Shown in pieces: positions 5,515-12,791 of a DNA stretch of 37,741 bases. Numbering within the stretch: the stretch's first letter is position 1; each line of letters begins with the position of its first letter. The position numbers and the translations under genes are program-made. The stretch comes from Candidatus Liptonbacteria bacterium. GTDB lineage: Bacteria; Patescibacteriota; Minisyncoccia; UBA6257; Colwellbacteraceae. Location of the stretch: the NCBI GenBank assembly GCA_019923695.1, contig JAHXGO010000002.1:1-37741 (forward strand), read 5' to 3'. The notes beneath the pieces were generated by a model. The model was not told where the DNA came from, did not search any database, and saw nothing but the letters and a program-made list of their open reading frames with translations.

Positions 5515-6852
5515 TTACTTCAGCCATTTCCCATATTGACGAGGCAATAATTGCCCTGCCTTTGCCGGTTCTGCCATTATTTTAAAACTGATTTTCTCCA
5601 TTCTGACGCCTTGAGAGCCTTTAACAAGAATCAAATCATTCGGTTTGATTATTTTTTCAATATTTATTTTTGCTTCATCAGAGTTTGCAAAACTTATGAC
5701 CAAGGGGCAATCTATGACCAAGGGGCAATCTATGACCAAGGGGCAATCTGAAATATTTTTTTTTATAAATTTTGTTTTTCTCGCGCCTTCAGCTATAAAT
5801 TTTGCTTTTGTCCCAACCGTAATCAAAACATCAACAAAACCAGCAGCTAATTTTCCAATATTTTTATGAGCTTCAACAGAATACTCCCCCAATTCTAACA
5901 TATCTCCTAAAATCGCCACCTTTCTTTTTGCTTTCAAATCTTTCAAAACATCAAGCGCTTCTTTTGCTGAAGATGGCGAAGTATTATAAGAATCATCAAT
6001 AAGATAACAAGATTTAATTCCTTTAATAAGTTTTAATCTCCCGGGCAAAGATTGATAAAAAGGAAAAATATCAGCCATTTCCTTAAGAGTAAAACCTAAA
6101 ATTAACCCCACGGCCGCGCTAACTGCTGTCGCGTAAGCCTGGCCCTTGCCAAAAACTCCGTCAATTTTAACTGTTACGCTTTGTTTTTGATATTGTAATT
6201 TAAAAATAATACCTAAAGGATTATACCCCTGACAACAATTTTTAAAACCGGTAATTCTGACATCAGCGCCTTTATTAAATCCGTAAGTTAAAACTTTTGC
6301 TTTTGTTAAATTTTTTGAGGAAAGAACCGTTTTGTCGTCAAAATTTAATATCGCGAAACCTTTTTCCGATAAACTTGAAATTATTTTTGCATCCTCTTCA
6401 GCCACTTCTTTTGGACAACTATAAAATTCAACATGAACCGGCACATCCGAAGAAGAAACAAAAACACCAATCAAAGGACTAGTAACTTGCAGTAAATAAT
6501 CAATGTCTTTTGGCTTATCGGCGCCATACTCTAAAATAAGAAATTTAGGGTAATCGCTTTTAAAAATAATTTTAAAAAAAGCCAAAAAAAACACTTTTAA
6601 CCAAAATAAAAACCCGCCGGTTTGATAATACTCGCCTAAAATAGTTAGAGGTAAGCCGATTTCATTGTTAAAACTTCCGCGACTTGCCCGAACTTTGTTC
6701 TTAGCTTTCAAAACATTGTATATCGCCTCTTTGGTTGAACTTTTGCCAACCGTGCCTGACACCCCTATAATTATCGGTTTATATTTTAAAATAATTAATC
6801 GGCTAAAGTGTTTTAAAAGAAAAATTAGAATTTTTAATAAAATTTTTCGCAT
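5515..6852 (-). CDS. murF: MurF-type Mur ligase (UDP-MurNAc-tripeptide-D-Ala-D-Ala ligase)
   Basis: MurF joins D-Ala-D-Ala to UDP-MurNAc-tripeptide, the last cytoplasmic step of the peptidoglycan precursor. The P-loop GTVGKSST lies at 33-40, and the MurF-like SFNNEIGLPLTIL follows at 60-72. Further on are an ILEYGADKPKDIDYL segment, a DDSYNTSPSSAKEAL motif and a C-terminal ILGDMLELGEYS. The P-loop comes about 70 residues earlier than in E. coli MurF, so the N-terminal UDP-binding domain is essentially missing. It is replaced by a hydrophobic stretch (2-24), and a second hydrophobic segment sits near 78-98. Three exact 18-bp repeats add CPLVID x3 at about 369-386. It follows ftsI in the division cluster across a ~515-nt structured gap. 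Confidence 0.88.
   Translation of the reverse strand: MRKILLKILIFLLKHFSRLIILKYKPIIIGVSGTVGKSSTKEAIYNVLKAKNKVRASRGSFNNEIGLPLTILGEYYQTGGFLFWLKVFFLAFFKIIFKSDYPKFLILEYGADKPKDIDYLLQVTSPLIGVFVSSSDVPVHVEFYSCPKEVAEEDAKIISSLSEKGFAILNFDDKTVLSSKNLTKAKVLTYGFNKGADVRITGFKNCCQGYNPLGIIFKLQYQKQSVTVKIDGVFGKGQAYATAVSAAVGLILGFTLKEMADIFPFYQSLPGRLKLIKGIKSCYLIDDSYNTSPSSAKEALDVLKDLKAKRKVAILGDMLELGEYSVEAHKNIGKLAAGFVDVLITVGTKAKFIAEGARKTKFIKKNISDCPLVIDCPLVIDCPLVISFANSDEAKINIEKIIKPNDLILVKGSQGVRMEKISFKIMAEPAKAGQLLPRQYGKWLK
5695..5748. repeat. three tandem 18-bp repeats inside murF
   Basis: The unit TATGACCAAGGGGCAATC occurs three times exactly, in frame with murF and encoding CPLVID repeats. It is the cleanest example of an 18-bp degenerate repeat also present in rpsC, rplD, rplW, rnc, fusA and one intergenic region. 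The perfect identity of units suggests a recent duplication. Confidence 0.9.
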
Positions 6853-6991
6853 TTGTTAAAATAAATAAGCTATGGCAAAACAAAACTTAAGATATTCAAA
6901 TCTTATTTTATTATAACAATTTAGATTAATATAGCGAATAATAAGCCGCTCAATATGTTGAGCTCGAGACTCGCTATAACAAACTGTAAAT

Positions 6992-7024
6992 ATATTATAT
7001 CGAACCTACGGTTCGCTATAATAT
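6992..7024. repeat. long-arm palindrome CGAACC-tac-GGTTCG
   Basis: The two 15-nt arms differ by one base and are separated by a 3-nt loop. The same CGAACC-tRc-GGTTC core recurs at 15418-15431. Confidence 0.7.
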
Positions 7025-7075
7025 ATTTGACAATCTTCATTACACAACGCTTTGCTACTATGACACATCATAGCG

Positions 7076-7091
7076 CTATGCTATAGCATAG
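7076..7091. repeat. CTATGCTATAGCATAG palindrome, copy 1
   Basis: A perfect 16-bp palindrome, repeated with longer symmetric flanks at 10990-11013 and 15377-15402. Confidence 0.8.
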
Positions 7092-7105
7092 ATATTATTA
7101 TTACT

Positions 7106-7135
7106 ATTATATTTTCCGATCGGAAAGTATAATAG
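7106..7135. repeat. inverted repeat centred on CCGATCGG
   Basis: TATTATATTTTCCGAT and its complement give a ~30-bp near-perfect palindrome upstream of murF. It could be an operator or a cruciform-forming site; nothing identifies the binding protein. Confidence 0.5.
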
Positions 7136-7164
7136 TAAAGTAGAATTAAAATAAAAAATATACT

Positions 7165-7290
7165 CAATGAAAAACTGCCTAAAAGTCTTTTGGCCGGGTA
7201 AGCGCGGGCAGTTTTTCTAACAGGGCCAACCCCGTTAAAAATCCCCGCCAAAAACGGGGCAATCTACCTTTGGTAGTCTACTTCTTTTAT
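7165..7290 (-). ncRNA. GC-rich structured region between ftsI and murF (terminator, leader or small RNA)
   Basis: Read on the minus strand, three or four hairpins follow in series. They are CTACC-aaa-GGTAG, a CCCCG...CGGGG hairpin followed by ATTTTT, an alternative CCCCGTT/AACGGGG pairing that excludes it, and a strong AAAAACTGCC/GGCAGTTTTT stem. The mutually exclusive CCCCG pairings resemble an attenuator or riboswitch expression platform ahead of murF. They could also simply be stacked terminators ending the mraZ-ftsI transcript. I do not recognise a known RNA family. Confidence 0.4.
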
Positions 7291-7367
7291 TATTTATTTT
7301 ACCACCTCTTTCCCAAAATATTAGTTCTGTATTAATCTATATCAAATCTAATAATTCGTTTGATTCA

Positions 7368-8972
7368 CTATAACCTATCAGGCGAAACTTCGTAATAATT
7401 TAAAATAAACTGCGCCAATTCTCTAAAAGCCGGCATAATCGTCTGACTTGCAAAAATAGGTCCTTTCCCTTTATCCATTCTAATTAAAGCAATAAAACGC
7501 GGGTTATAAGCCGGAGCAAAACCAACAAAAGTATGAATTAATTCGTCAGTATATCCTCCTTTTTGAAAATCGGGAATCTGGGCTGTTCCAGTTTTTCCTG
7601 CTACGCTATAACCACTAATTTGGGCTGACCTAATTTCGTCAACCTTTGCAATCATCATTTCTGTTACCTGACGGCTGGTTTCTTCACTGATTACTCTTCC
7701 TAAACACTCTTGATTGCCCGCTAACAAATGAGGCTTGACCATTAACCCATTATTAGCAATTACATTTATAGCAGTTAAAAGTCTGATAGGAGTAACAGCA
7801 ATGCCTTGACCAAACGAAGCTGTCGCCAAATTAATATCTCTGCCATCTCTTAAGGTCCTTAAGTTGCCAGTTACTTCTCCCGGTAAATCAATGCCTGTTT
7901 TTTTATTTAAGCCAAAATTTTTCAAATAATCATAAAATACGCTCTTGCCTATTTGTTGGGCAACAAAAACAATACCGGTATTAATAGACTTTTCAATAAT
8001 TTTGCTCATATCGGTTTTTCCGTAAGCTCTAAAATCCCAATTTCTAATAGTTCTGTTGTTTAAAGTCACATAACCTTTATCGACGAATTCGGTATAAGGA
8101 GTAATTTTTCCAGTTTCAATGCCAATTGCCATTGTGATAGGTTTTAAAACCGAGCCAGGCTCATAAACACTTTGAACCGCCGGATTCAAAAAATTTTTGA
8201 CTTCAAGTTCTCCGAAATTATTAGGATCAAAATTAGGTAAAAAACTCATCGCTAAAATTTCTCCATTTTTCGGATTCATCACAATTATCATTCCAGATTC
8301 AGCTTTATGTTTAGCAACCGCGTCTCCCAAAATTTTTTCAGCTGCCGCCTGAATATTTCTATCTATGGTTAAATATATATCCTCCCCTTTTTTCGGAGGA
8401 ACTATTTTTTCACCCAAAATAACTCCGGGCTCGCCTTTTAAAATATGATTATAAAAAGATTCAATACCATAACGACCGGAATTTTCAGAAACAAAACCAA
8501 GGAGATGACTGGCCAATCTTTCGTTTGGATAAAAACGATAAGGCTCTTGGCTTATACCAATTCCTTTTAAATTAAGTTTTTGAATTTCTTGAGCTTGTTC
8601 TAAAGAAGCTTTTCTTAATATTATTTCATAAGGGTCTTTTTTATTTGAAATCCTTGATAAAATTTTTTTTTCTTCAATGTTTAAAACTTTTGCTAAAATT
8701 GAAGCGGTCTCATTAATGTTAACAATGTTTTTTGGAACGGCAAAAATTAAAGGATAATATTTTTTTACCGCCACTGGCACAGAGGCTTTATTTTTATCCG
8801 TGAAAAAAATATTTCCCCTTTCCGGTTCAAGGTCAAAAGCTAAACGCCGATGAGCTTCGGCTCTAACCATAAAATAATCTCCTCTGTTCAGTTGAAGATG
8901 ATAAAAATTCGCCAAAAGAACGGCATAAACTAAAGTAAAAATTATAAAAATCAGCGAGAAGCGAATTCCCAT
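7368..8972 (-). CDS. ftsI: division-specific transpeptidase FtsI / class B penicillin-binding protein
   Basis: This class B PBP cross-links septal peptidoglycan outside the membrane. The 534 residues start with a single membrane anchor (about 5-24), followed by the PBP dimerisation domain (about 45-190) and the transpeptidase domain. The catalytic triad motifs are complete: SVLK at 274-277, SIN at 329-331 and KTG at 460-462. There is no PASTA domain. The start overlaps the end of the FtsL-like gene by 22 nt, which indicates translational coupling. Its place after mraZ-rsmH-ftsL identifies it as the division PBP rather than the elongation PBP2. murF follows after a structured gap. Confidence 0.95.
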   Translation of the reverse strand: MGIRFSLIFIIFTLVYAVLLANFYHLQLNRGDYFMVRAEAHRRLAFDLEPERGNIFFTDKNKASVPVAVKKYYPLIFAVPKNIVNINETASILAKVLNIEEKKILSRISNKKDPYEIILRKASLEQAQEIQKLNLKGIGISQEPYRFYPNERLASHLLGFVSENSGRYGIESFYNHILKGEPGVILGEKIVPPKKGEDIYLTIDRNIQAAAEKILGDAVAKHKAESGMIIVMNPKNGEILAMSFLPNFDPNNFGELEVKNFLNPAVQSVYEPGSVLKPITMAIGIETGKITPYTEFVDKGYVTLNNRTIRNWDFRAYGKTDMSKIIEKSINTGIVFVAQQIGKSVFYDYLKNFGLNKKTGIDLPGEVTGNLRTLRDGRDINLATASFGQGIAVTPIRLLTAINVIANNGLMVKPHLLAGNQECLGRVISEETSRQVTEMMIAKVDEIRSAQISGYSVAGKTGTAQIPDFQKGGYTDELIHTFVGFAPAYNPRFIALIRMDKGKGPIFASQTIMPAFRELAQFILNYYEVSPDRL

Positions 8973-9244
8973 TGGGGGTTTTTATCTTTTATTAAACCTT
9001 TTTCTTGAGCTAATATTTCTAAATTCTTGATATCCGTCAACCCAAATAAATTATTATTAAGTTCGGCATTTGAAAGCTTTAAATCCGCAATTTTATTCCC
9101 AAGCGAGTTTATTTCATGACGGTAAGTGACAGAATAAGCATAAAAAAAGACTGAAACAGCAAGGCCGACCAAAACCCCTCCTCCAAAAAATAAAATAAGG
9201 GTATCTAAAAAAGTTTTTTTTCTACTTGGTTGAATAACGGTCAT
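8951..9244 (-). CDS. ftsL: FtsL-like septum protein
   Basis: This 97-residue bitopic protein has a short cytoplasmic Lys/Arg-rich head, one membrane helix at about 16-38, and a heptad-like coiled coil (HEINSLGNKIADLKLSNAELN). A segment follows that resembles the FtsL/DivIC end (LEILAQEKGLIKDKNPQWEF). FtsL links FtsB and FtsQ to the FtsWI synthase. The family is poorly conserved, so the call rests on topology, size and position between rsmH and ftsI, the usual place of ftsL. The end overlaps ftsI by 22 nt. Confidence 0.8.
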   Translation of the reverse strand: MTVIQPSRKKTFLDTLILFFGGGVLVGLAVSVFFYAYSVTYRHEINSLGNKIADLKLSNAELNNNLFGLTDIKNLEILAQEKGLIKDKNPQWEFASR

Positions 9245-9271
9245 TTTTTTATTAATTATTTTAATTTTTCA

Positions 9272-10141
9272 TTAATTAATTTTTATCGCCCTTAATTTGG
9301 CTGATCTGCTCCGAGGATTATTTCTGATTTCCAAAAAATTTGGAACTAAGGGTTTTTGATTTATTAATTCAGCTTCTTCTTTTTGAACCATTTTTTTAAA
9401 TTGTTCTTTGACTATTTTGTCTTCAAGCGACTGAAAAGTAATAATCGCCACCCGGCCGCTTTTTTTAATAATTTCAGGCAAAATTGCTAAAACTTCCACT
9501 AAATTTTTCAATTCATTATTAATATAAATCCTAAAAGCCAAGAAAGTTTTTGTGGCCGGATGTATTTTCCCTCTTTTTGGGACAACCGACTCTATGACTC
9601 TAACTAAATCTTCTGTGGTTTCAATCCATTTTTTTCTTTCTGTTTTAAAAATAGCTTCGCTTATTCTTCCGGCATAACGCTCGTCGCTTAATCTAATAAT
9701 CTCAAAAATTTCTTGTCTACTTAATCGTCTTAAAGCTCTGTAAAGAGGTTCTGCTTTTTTATCGTAAGTCATTAGTAGCGGCTCGTTTCTCAAAAAACTA
9801 AATCCCCTTCCTGATTTTTCAAGTTGTTCAGAAGAAACGCCAAGATCCAATAAAAGACCGTCAGCTTTCGATAGTTTCTTTTTTTTCAAAACTTCTTTTA
9901 GTGCCGTGTAATTAGCTTTAACTAAAATAATTTTTGAACTATGATTCTGCCATTTTAATTTTGCCGCTCTTATCATTTCTTCGTCTAAGTCCAACCCCAA
10001 AAATATGCCATTAGGAGAAATTACTTTTAAAATTTCAAACGCATGTCCTCCTCCATCAATAGTGCCATCAATAAAAAAATCGCCGGGCTTAGGATTCAAT
10101 ATATTTATTACTTCTTGTAAAAGAACTGGTTTATGATTCAT
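9272..10141 (-). CDS. rsmH: 16S rRNA (cytosine-1402-N4) methyltransferase RsmH
   Basis: RsmH (MraW) methylates N4 of C1402 in the decoding centre of 16S rRNA. The protein has 289 residues, slightly below the usual ~310. It starts MNHKPVLLQEVINILNPKPGD, has a SAM-binding DGTIDGGGHAFEIL, then LDLDEEMI, LLLDLGVSSEQLE, a GFSFLRNEPLLMTYD loop, TFLAFRIYINNEL and a C-terminal ITFQSLEDKIVK. The rest is colinear with the family. It follows mraZ after about 40 nt and precedes ftsL, the canonical order of the dcw cluster. Confidence 0.97.
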   Translation of the reverse strand: MNHKPVLLQEVINILNPKPGDFFIDGTIDGGGHAFEILKVISPNGIFLGLDLDEEMIRAAKLKWQNHSSKIILVKANYTALKEVLKKKKLSKADGLLLDLGVSSEQLEKSGRGFSFLRNEPLLMTYDKKAEPLYRALRRLSRQEIFEIIRLSDERYAGRISEAIFKTERKKWIETTEDLVRVIESVVPKRGKIHPATKTFLAFRIYINNELKNLVEVLAILPEIIKKSGRVAIITFQSLEDKIVKEQFKKMVQKEEAELINQKPLVPNFLEIRNNPRSRSAKLRAIKIN

Positions 10142-10181
10142 ATTAAAATTTTACATTGTTATTTTTGATTTTATGAAATTT

Positions 10182-10613
10182 TTATATTCCCAGCGCCGAC
10201 AATTTTTCCGCTATTTCGTCAGAGGCGTTCTCGGTTTTTTCTTTGTATATTCTCCAGCTTTCTTTGTCCCAAATTTCAATTCGATTGTACAAACCGGCGA
10301 CTACAGACTCCTTTTCTAAATTAGCGTATTGTCTTAAATATTCAGGAAGCAAAACTCTGCCCTGATTATCCAGCTCACAATCAACAGCCCCGGCAAGCAT
10401 AAGTCTGACAAAAGCCCTTGAATTAGCTTGAGCTAAGGGCAAAGCAATAAGTTTTTGGGCTAAAACTTCCCAATCTTTTGAGGTAAAAATAAAAAGACAT
10501 CGATCTAATCCTTTAGTCACAATTGCCCCTTCTAAAAGCTGACTTCGAAATTTAACAGGAACGGCAATTCTACCTTTTAAATCAATATTGTGTTTGTATT
10601 CGCCTATAAACAT
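10182..10613 (-). CDS. mraZ: transcriptional regulator MraZ
   Basis: MraZ heads the division and cell-wall cluster and binds DNA in its own promoter; in E. coli and Mycoplasma it controls dcw transcription. The 143 residues contain the two AbrB-like MraZ repeats: one starts MFIGEYKHNIDLKGRIAVPVKFR, and the second contains DCELDNQGRVLLPEYLRQYA. The length is normal. It is the first gene of the minus-strand run mraZ-rsmH-ftsL-ftsI. Three exact DnaA-box-like sequences lie within 200 nt upstream. Confidence 0.96.
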   Translation of the reverse strand: MFIGEYKHNIDLKGRIAVPVKFRSQLLEGAIVTKGLDRCLFIFTSKDWEVLAQKLIALPLAQANSRAFVRLMLAGAVDCELDNQGRVLLPEYLRQYANLEKESVVAGLYNRIEIWDKESWRIYKEKTENASDEIAEKLSALGI

Positions 10614-10655
10614 ATTAAAAATTTTTTAATTTTACAGGGGTTTAATAGTTTAAAG

Positions 10656-10813
10656 TTATCCACAGAAATAACCAGTTCTCCACATAGTTATCCACAATTC
10701 CCCACTTTTATTAGAATCCTATTCTATTCCTTGTCTTAAGTCAAAGTTTAAACAAAACCCTAAAAAAATGAGTATTTTAAAGGATTTTTAAACAATTTAT
10801 AAAATTATCCACA
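10656..10813. promoter_or_regulatory. cluster of DnaA-box-like nonamers upstream of mraZ
   Basis: Three copies of the TTATCCACA consensus and one near match, all in the same orientation. In this AT-rich context a cluster in 160 bp is more than expected by chance. It may couple dcw expression to DnaA, act as a DnaA titration site, or be part of an origin. No dnaA, dnaN or gyrase gene is present to support an origin. Confidence 0.5.
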
Positions 10814-10989
10814 TGTGCTAAACAAACTTTTTTATAACCAACTAACGAATTTATAATTTAATATGTTTCTATAAAATATATTTTGAACAAAAACGCCAAG
10901 TATCCACTTTACTATATGGTTTCAATTTCATTTCTATTACGCAAAAACACGCAAAAAAAACATAAAAATACCGCTAATCTAAAATACAA

Positions 10990-11013
10990 ACCACTATGCT
11001 ATAGCATAGTGGT
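10990..11013. repeat. CTATGCTATAGCATAG palindrome, copy 2
   Basis: A perfect 24-bp palindrome, the 16-bp core flanked by ACCA/TGGT. Confidence 0.85.
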
Positions 11014-11122
11014 CAAAAAATATAAAAATAAATCTCATTAAAAACGGAATAATTTAAACATAGCGAACTTTAGACTTAATGTAGTTCTCCATAAAGAATC
11101 GGAGATCTAATATATTAAAAAA

Positions 11123-11833
11123 TTAAAATTTTAAATATTTAAACCATCTTTCGTAAAGCTCTTTGGTCGCTCTTAAATCTCTAACATTATATCGAGCAAT
11201 ATCCAAAAATTTTTTTTCGGAAAAAAGTTTAGCTACTTCGTCTCCAGTTGTCCCGCCAACCTTGGGACTTGGGATATTAAACGCCCTACTCCATAAATGA
11301 AGATTCCCCTTTTTTCTTACAGCTCCGTAAAAACTTAATTGGTCCATAAGATCAACATGTATAACTCCAAATTTTTGACGTTCAAGATAACGATTTGACA
11401 TTAAATCTTTAGTCGACTTTATCCCCAAAATAGCAGAACGAATCATAATAAAAGGAGCATCAAATCCCCTGCCGTTAAAACTTATAAATTCGTCGTACTT
11501 TTCCGCTATCTGCCAAAATTGGTTTAAAATTTCCAGCTCGGACATCTGCTTAAATTTAATATTATCCTCAACAAAGTCTTCAATTTGCTTTCCGGGCGCC
11601 TGAAAATAAACCCCGCCTTGATTTTTTTCCGAATCTAAAATACCCAAAGAAACAATTTCCCCGGTTAAAGGTGAAAACCCCAAACCGCTTATTATATCCT
11701 CCAGGGCGCTATCGTATTCCTCTTCGTTTAATGATTCTTTTTTAAGCCAATTAGTCAAAAAAAATTTTGTGGTTTCATCAATAGAGCCGAAATCTTCGCC
11801 CACAGTTTCAATATCAAAAATAAGTTTTGGCAT
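11123..11833 (-). CDS. RNase H-fold 3'-5' exonuclease, PolB-exonuclease-like
   Basis: A DnaQ-like/PolB-like exonuclease of 236 residues. Exo I DIET is at 7-10, Exo II FNGRGFD at 119-125 and Exo III-type YNVRD at 215-219, so all metal ligands appear present. Between them are a LTGEIVSLGIL strand and a HVDLMDQLSF strand typical of the 'predicted 3'-5' exonuclease related to PolB' family. It is a free-standing exonuclease of unknown substrate, possibly in repair or RNA turnover. It is the last gene of the operon with the thioredoxin-like and CcdA-like genes, 17 nt after the thioredoxin-like one. Confidence 0.85.
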   Translation of the reverse strand: MPKLIFDIETVGEDFGSIDETTKFFLTNWLKKESLNEEEYDSALEDIISGLGFSPLTGEIVSLGILDSEKNQGGVYFQAPGKQIEDFVEDNIKFKQMSELEILNQFWQIAEKYDEFISFNGRGFDAPFIMIRSAILGIKSTKDLMSNRYLERQKFGVIHVDLMDQLSFYGAVRKKGNLHLWSRAFNIPSPKVGGTTGDEVAKLFSEKKFLDIARYNVRDLRATKELYERWFKYLKF

Positions 11834-11850
11834 ACTTTTATAAATTTTAA

Positions 11851-12246
11851 TTAAAGCTCTATCTGACAGCCGCTAACTTGACTTAATTTTTCAAAGTTTT
11901 GGAGACCAACTAATCTTTCATTGTTAGGAAAAACCCAAGTTGGAAAATTATTAATTTTTTTATCAATACATTTTTGAGGCTCTAACCTACAATTAACATA
12001 ATTAATAAAACGAAAAGATTGACTAAACATTCTCCTTTGTTCTTTACAGGCCGGACAAAAATCATTGCCATACATAATAATTCCAGTTTTACTTAAGCAA
12101 TCAGCGAATTTATCTATTTTCGAAATAGGCAAATTATCAACGATTTCTTGATTTTTATTTTGACTAAAAACATAAAACGAAACAATAACCCCAACTAACA
12201 AAATCAAGATTAAAGCGATTGCAAAGATAATTATTTTTTTATTCAT
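11851..12246 (-). CDS. membrane-anchored thioredoxin-like protein
   Basis: 131 residues with one N-terminal membrane helix (about 5-28), then a small thioredoxin fold outside the cytoplasm. The redox motif is CPAC at 64-67 in the FCPACKEQRRMF context, and a cis-Pro segment NNFPTWVF follows near residue 110. The layout matches thioredoxin-like domains that pair with VKOR or CcdA-type membrane partners. A CcdA-like gene is two genes upstream in the same operon, so it probably exchanges electrons with it for disulfide handling of envelope proteins. The extra Cys at 50, and three more near the end, are unusual for a simple thioredoxin. Confidence 0.78.
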   Translation of the reverse strand: MNKKIIIFAIALILILLVGVIVSFYVFSQNKNQEIVDNLPISKIDKFADCLSKTGIIMYGNDFCPACKEQRRMFSQSFRFINYVNCRLEPQKCIDKKINNFPTWVFPNNERLVGLQNFEKLSQVSGCQIEL

Positions 12247-12277
12247 ATTATTTATTTTTTAAAATTATTTTCCTTAT

Positions 12278-12778
12278 TTATTCATCGCAACAATCAACAA
12301 GTTTATTAACTATATCTTCTAAACTCCAAGCCTTGTCTTCTTTAGCAACTTTTTTAATATCTGTAATGTTGATAAGTTTTAATTTTAACCCCCAAAATAA
12401 AGAATAAAGTTTATAGGCGTAAGAAAAAATTTTTTGAGCTTCTTCTTTTTTACCGTCACTATAAAGCTTTGTCCCAACCTCCATCAGTCTCATTGTCGCC
12501 GCTAAAAGATGTTTTGCGGCGCACCAAGTCTCACCTTCATGTTTTTCAATCATTCTGGCAAGAAGTTCTTTTCTTAATGACCGTGTTTCATCAAGCAAAT
12601 TATAATAACTTGGATCTTCAGTGCGACTGGCGGTAAAGAAAAAATGTTCTTCAAGACTTATTAAATTCATAATAGCAATACTTAAGTCCTCTTCTGACGA
12701 AAGGTCAATATCTTTTTTCTGATTAAAGTCCTTTATTTTCTCAAGAAGTTTTTCCAACCCGCCTTTTTTATCTTCCAT
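12278..12778 (-). CDS. conserved-looking helical protein of unknown function
   Basis: I do not recognise this 166-residue protein. It is predicted all-helical, acidic and soluble. It begins with a Lys/Glu-rich helix (GLEKLLEKIKDFNQKKD), has a central ETWCAAKHLLAATMRLMEVG helix and a YAYKLYSLFWGLKLKLI helix, and ends in VDCCDE. The helical repeats suggest a TPR-like or helical-bundle adaptor. It sits between the CcdA-like and thioredoxin-like genes with short gaps (about 13 and 31 nt), so it is cotranscribed with redox proteins. The terminal CC pair may be relevant but is not evidence of function. Confidence 0.65.
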   Translation of the reverse strand: MEDKKGGLEKLLEKIKDFNQKKDIDLSSEEDLSIAIMNLISLEEHFFFTASRTEDPSYYNLLDETRSLRKELLARMIEKHEGETWCAAKHLLAATMRLMEVGTKLYSDGKKEEAQKIFSYAYKLYSLFWGLKLKLINITDIKKVAKEDKAWSLEDIVNKLVDCCDE

Positions 12779-12791
12779 AATAAAAATTTAA

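Larger units (their letters stand above)
6853..7164. other. intergenic AT-rich palindromic region upstream of murF
   Basis: There is no gene here. It contains a 15-bp-arm hairpin around CGAACCTACGGTTCG (6992-7024), a copy of the CTATGCTATAGCATAG palindrome (7076-7091) and an inverted repeat centred on TTTCCGATCGGAAA (7106-7135). One of these could be the murF promoter or operator region, but no clear -35/-10 pair stands out. Confidence 0.5.
10614..11122. other. non-coding region upstream of mraZ with DnaA-box-like sites and a palindrome
   Basis: No gene is visible in these ~510 nt. Exact TTATCCACA nonamers lie at 10656-10664, 10688-10696 and 10805-10813, with a near match TTCTCCACA at 10676-10684. 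A long CTATGCTATAGCATAG-type palindrome lies at 10990-11013. The region must hold the mraZ promoter on its left side, but I could not settle on a -35/-10 pair. Confidence 0.6.

Noticed and set aside
5695-5748. Possible CRISPR-like array
   Set aside because: The units are directly adjacent without spacers, only three copies, and inside a coding frame.
5551-5869. Plus-strand ORFs with TKGQSM/YDQGAI repeats
   Set aside because: These are shadows of the 18-bp repeats in murF, read on the opposite strand; murF has full homology on the minus strand.
10614-11122. Replication origin
   Set aside because: Three DnaA boxes and AT-rich DNA are suggestive, but no dnaA, dnaN, gyrB or rpmH is near, and GC skew cannot be calculated reliably by eye. 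Kept only as a regulatory candidate.
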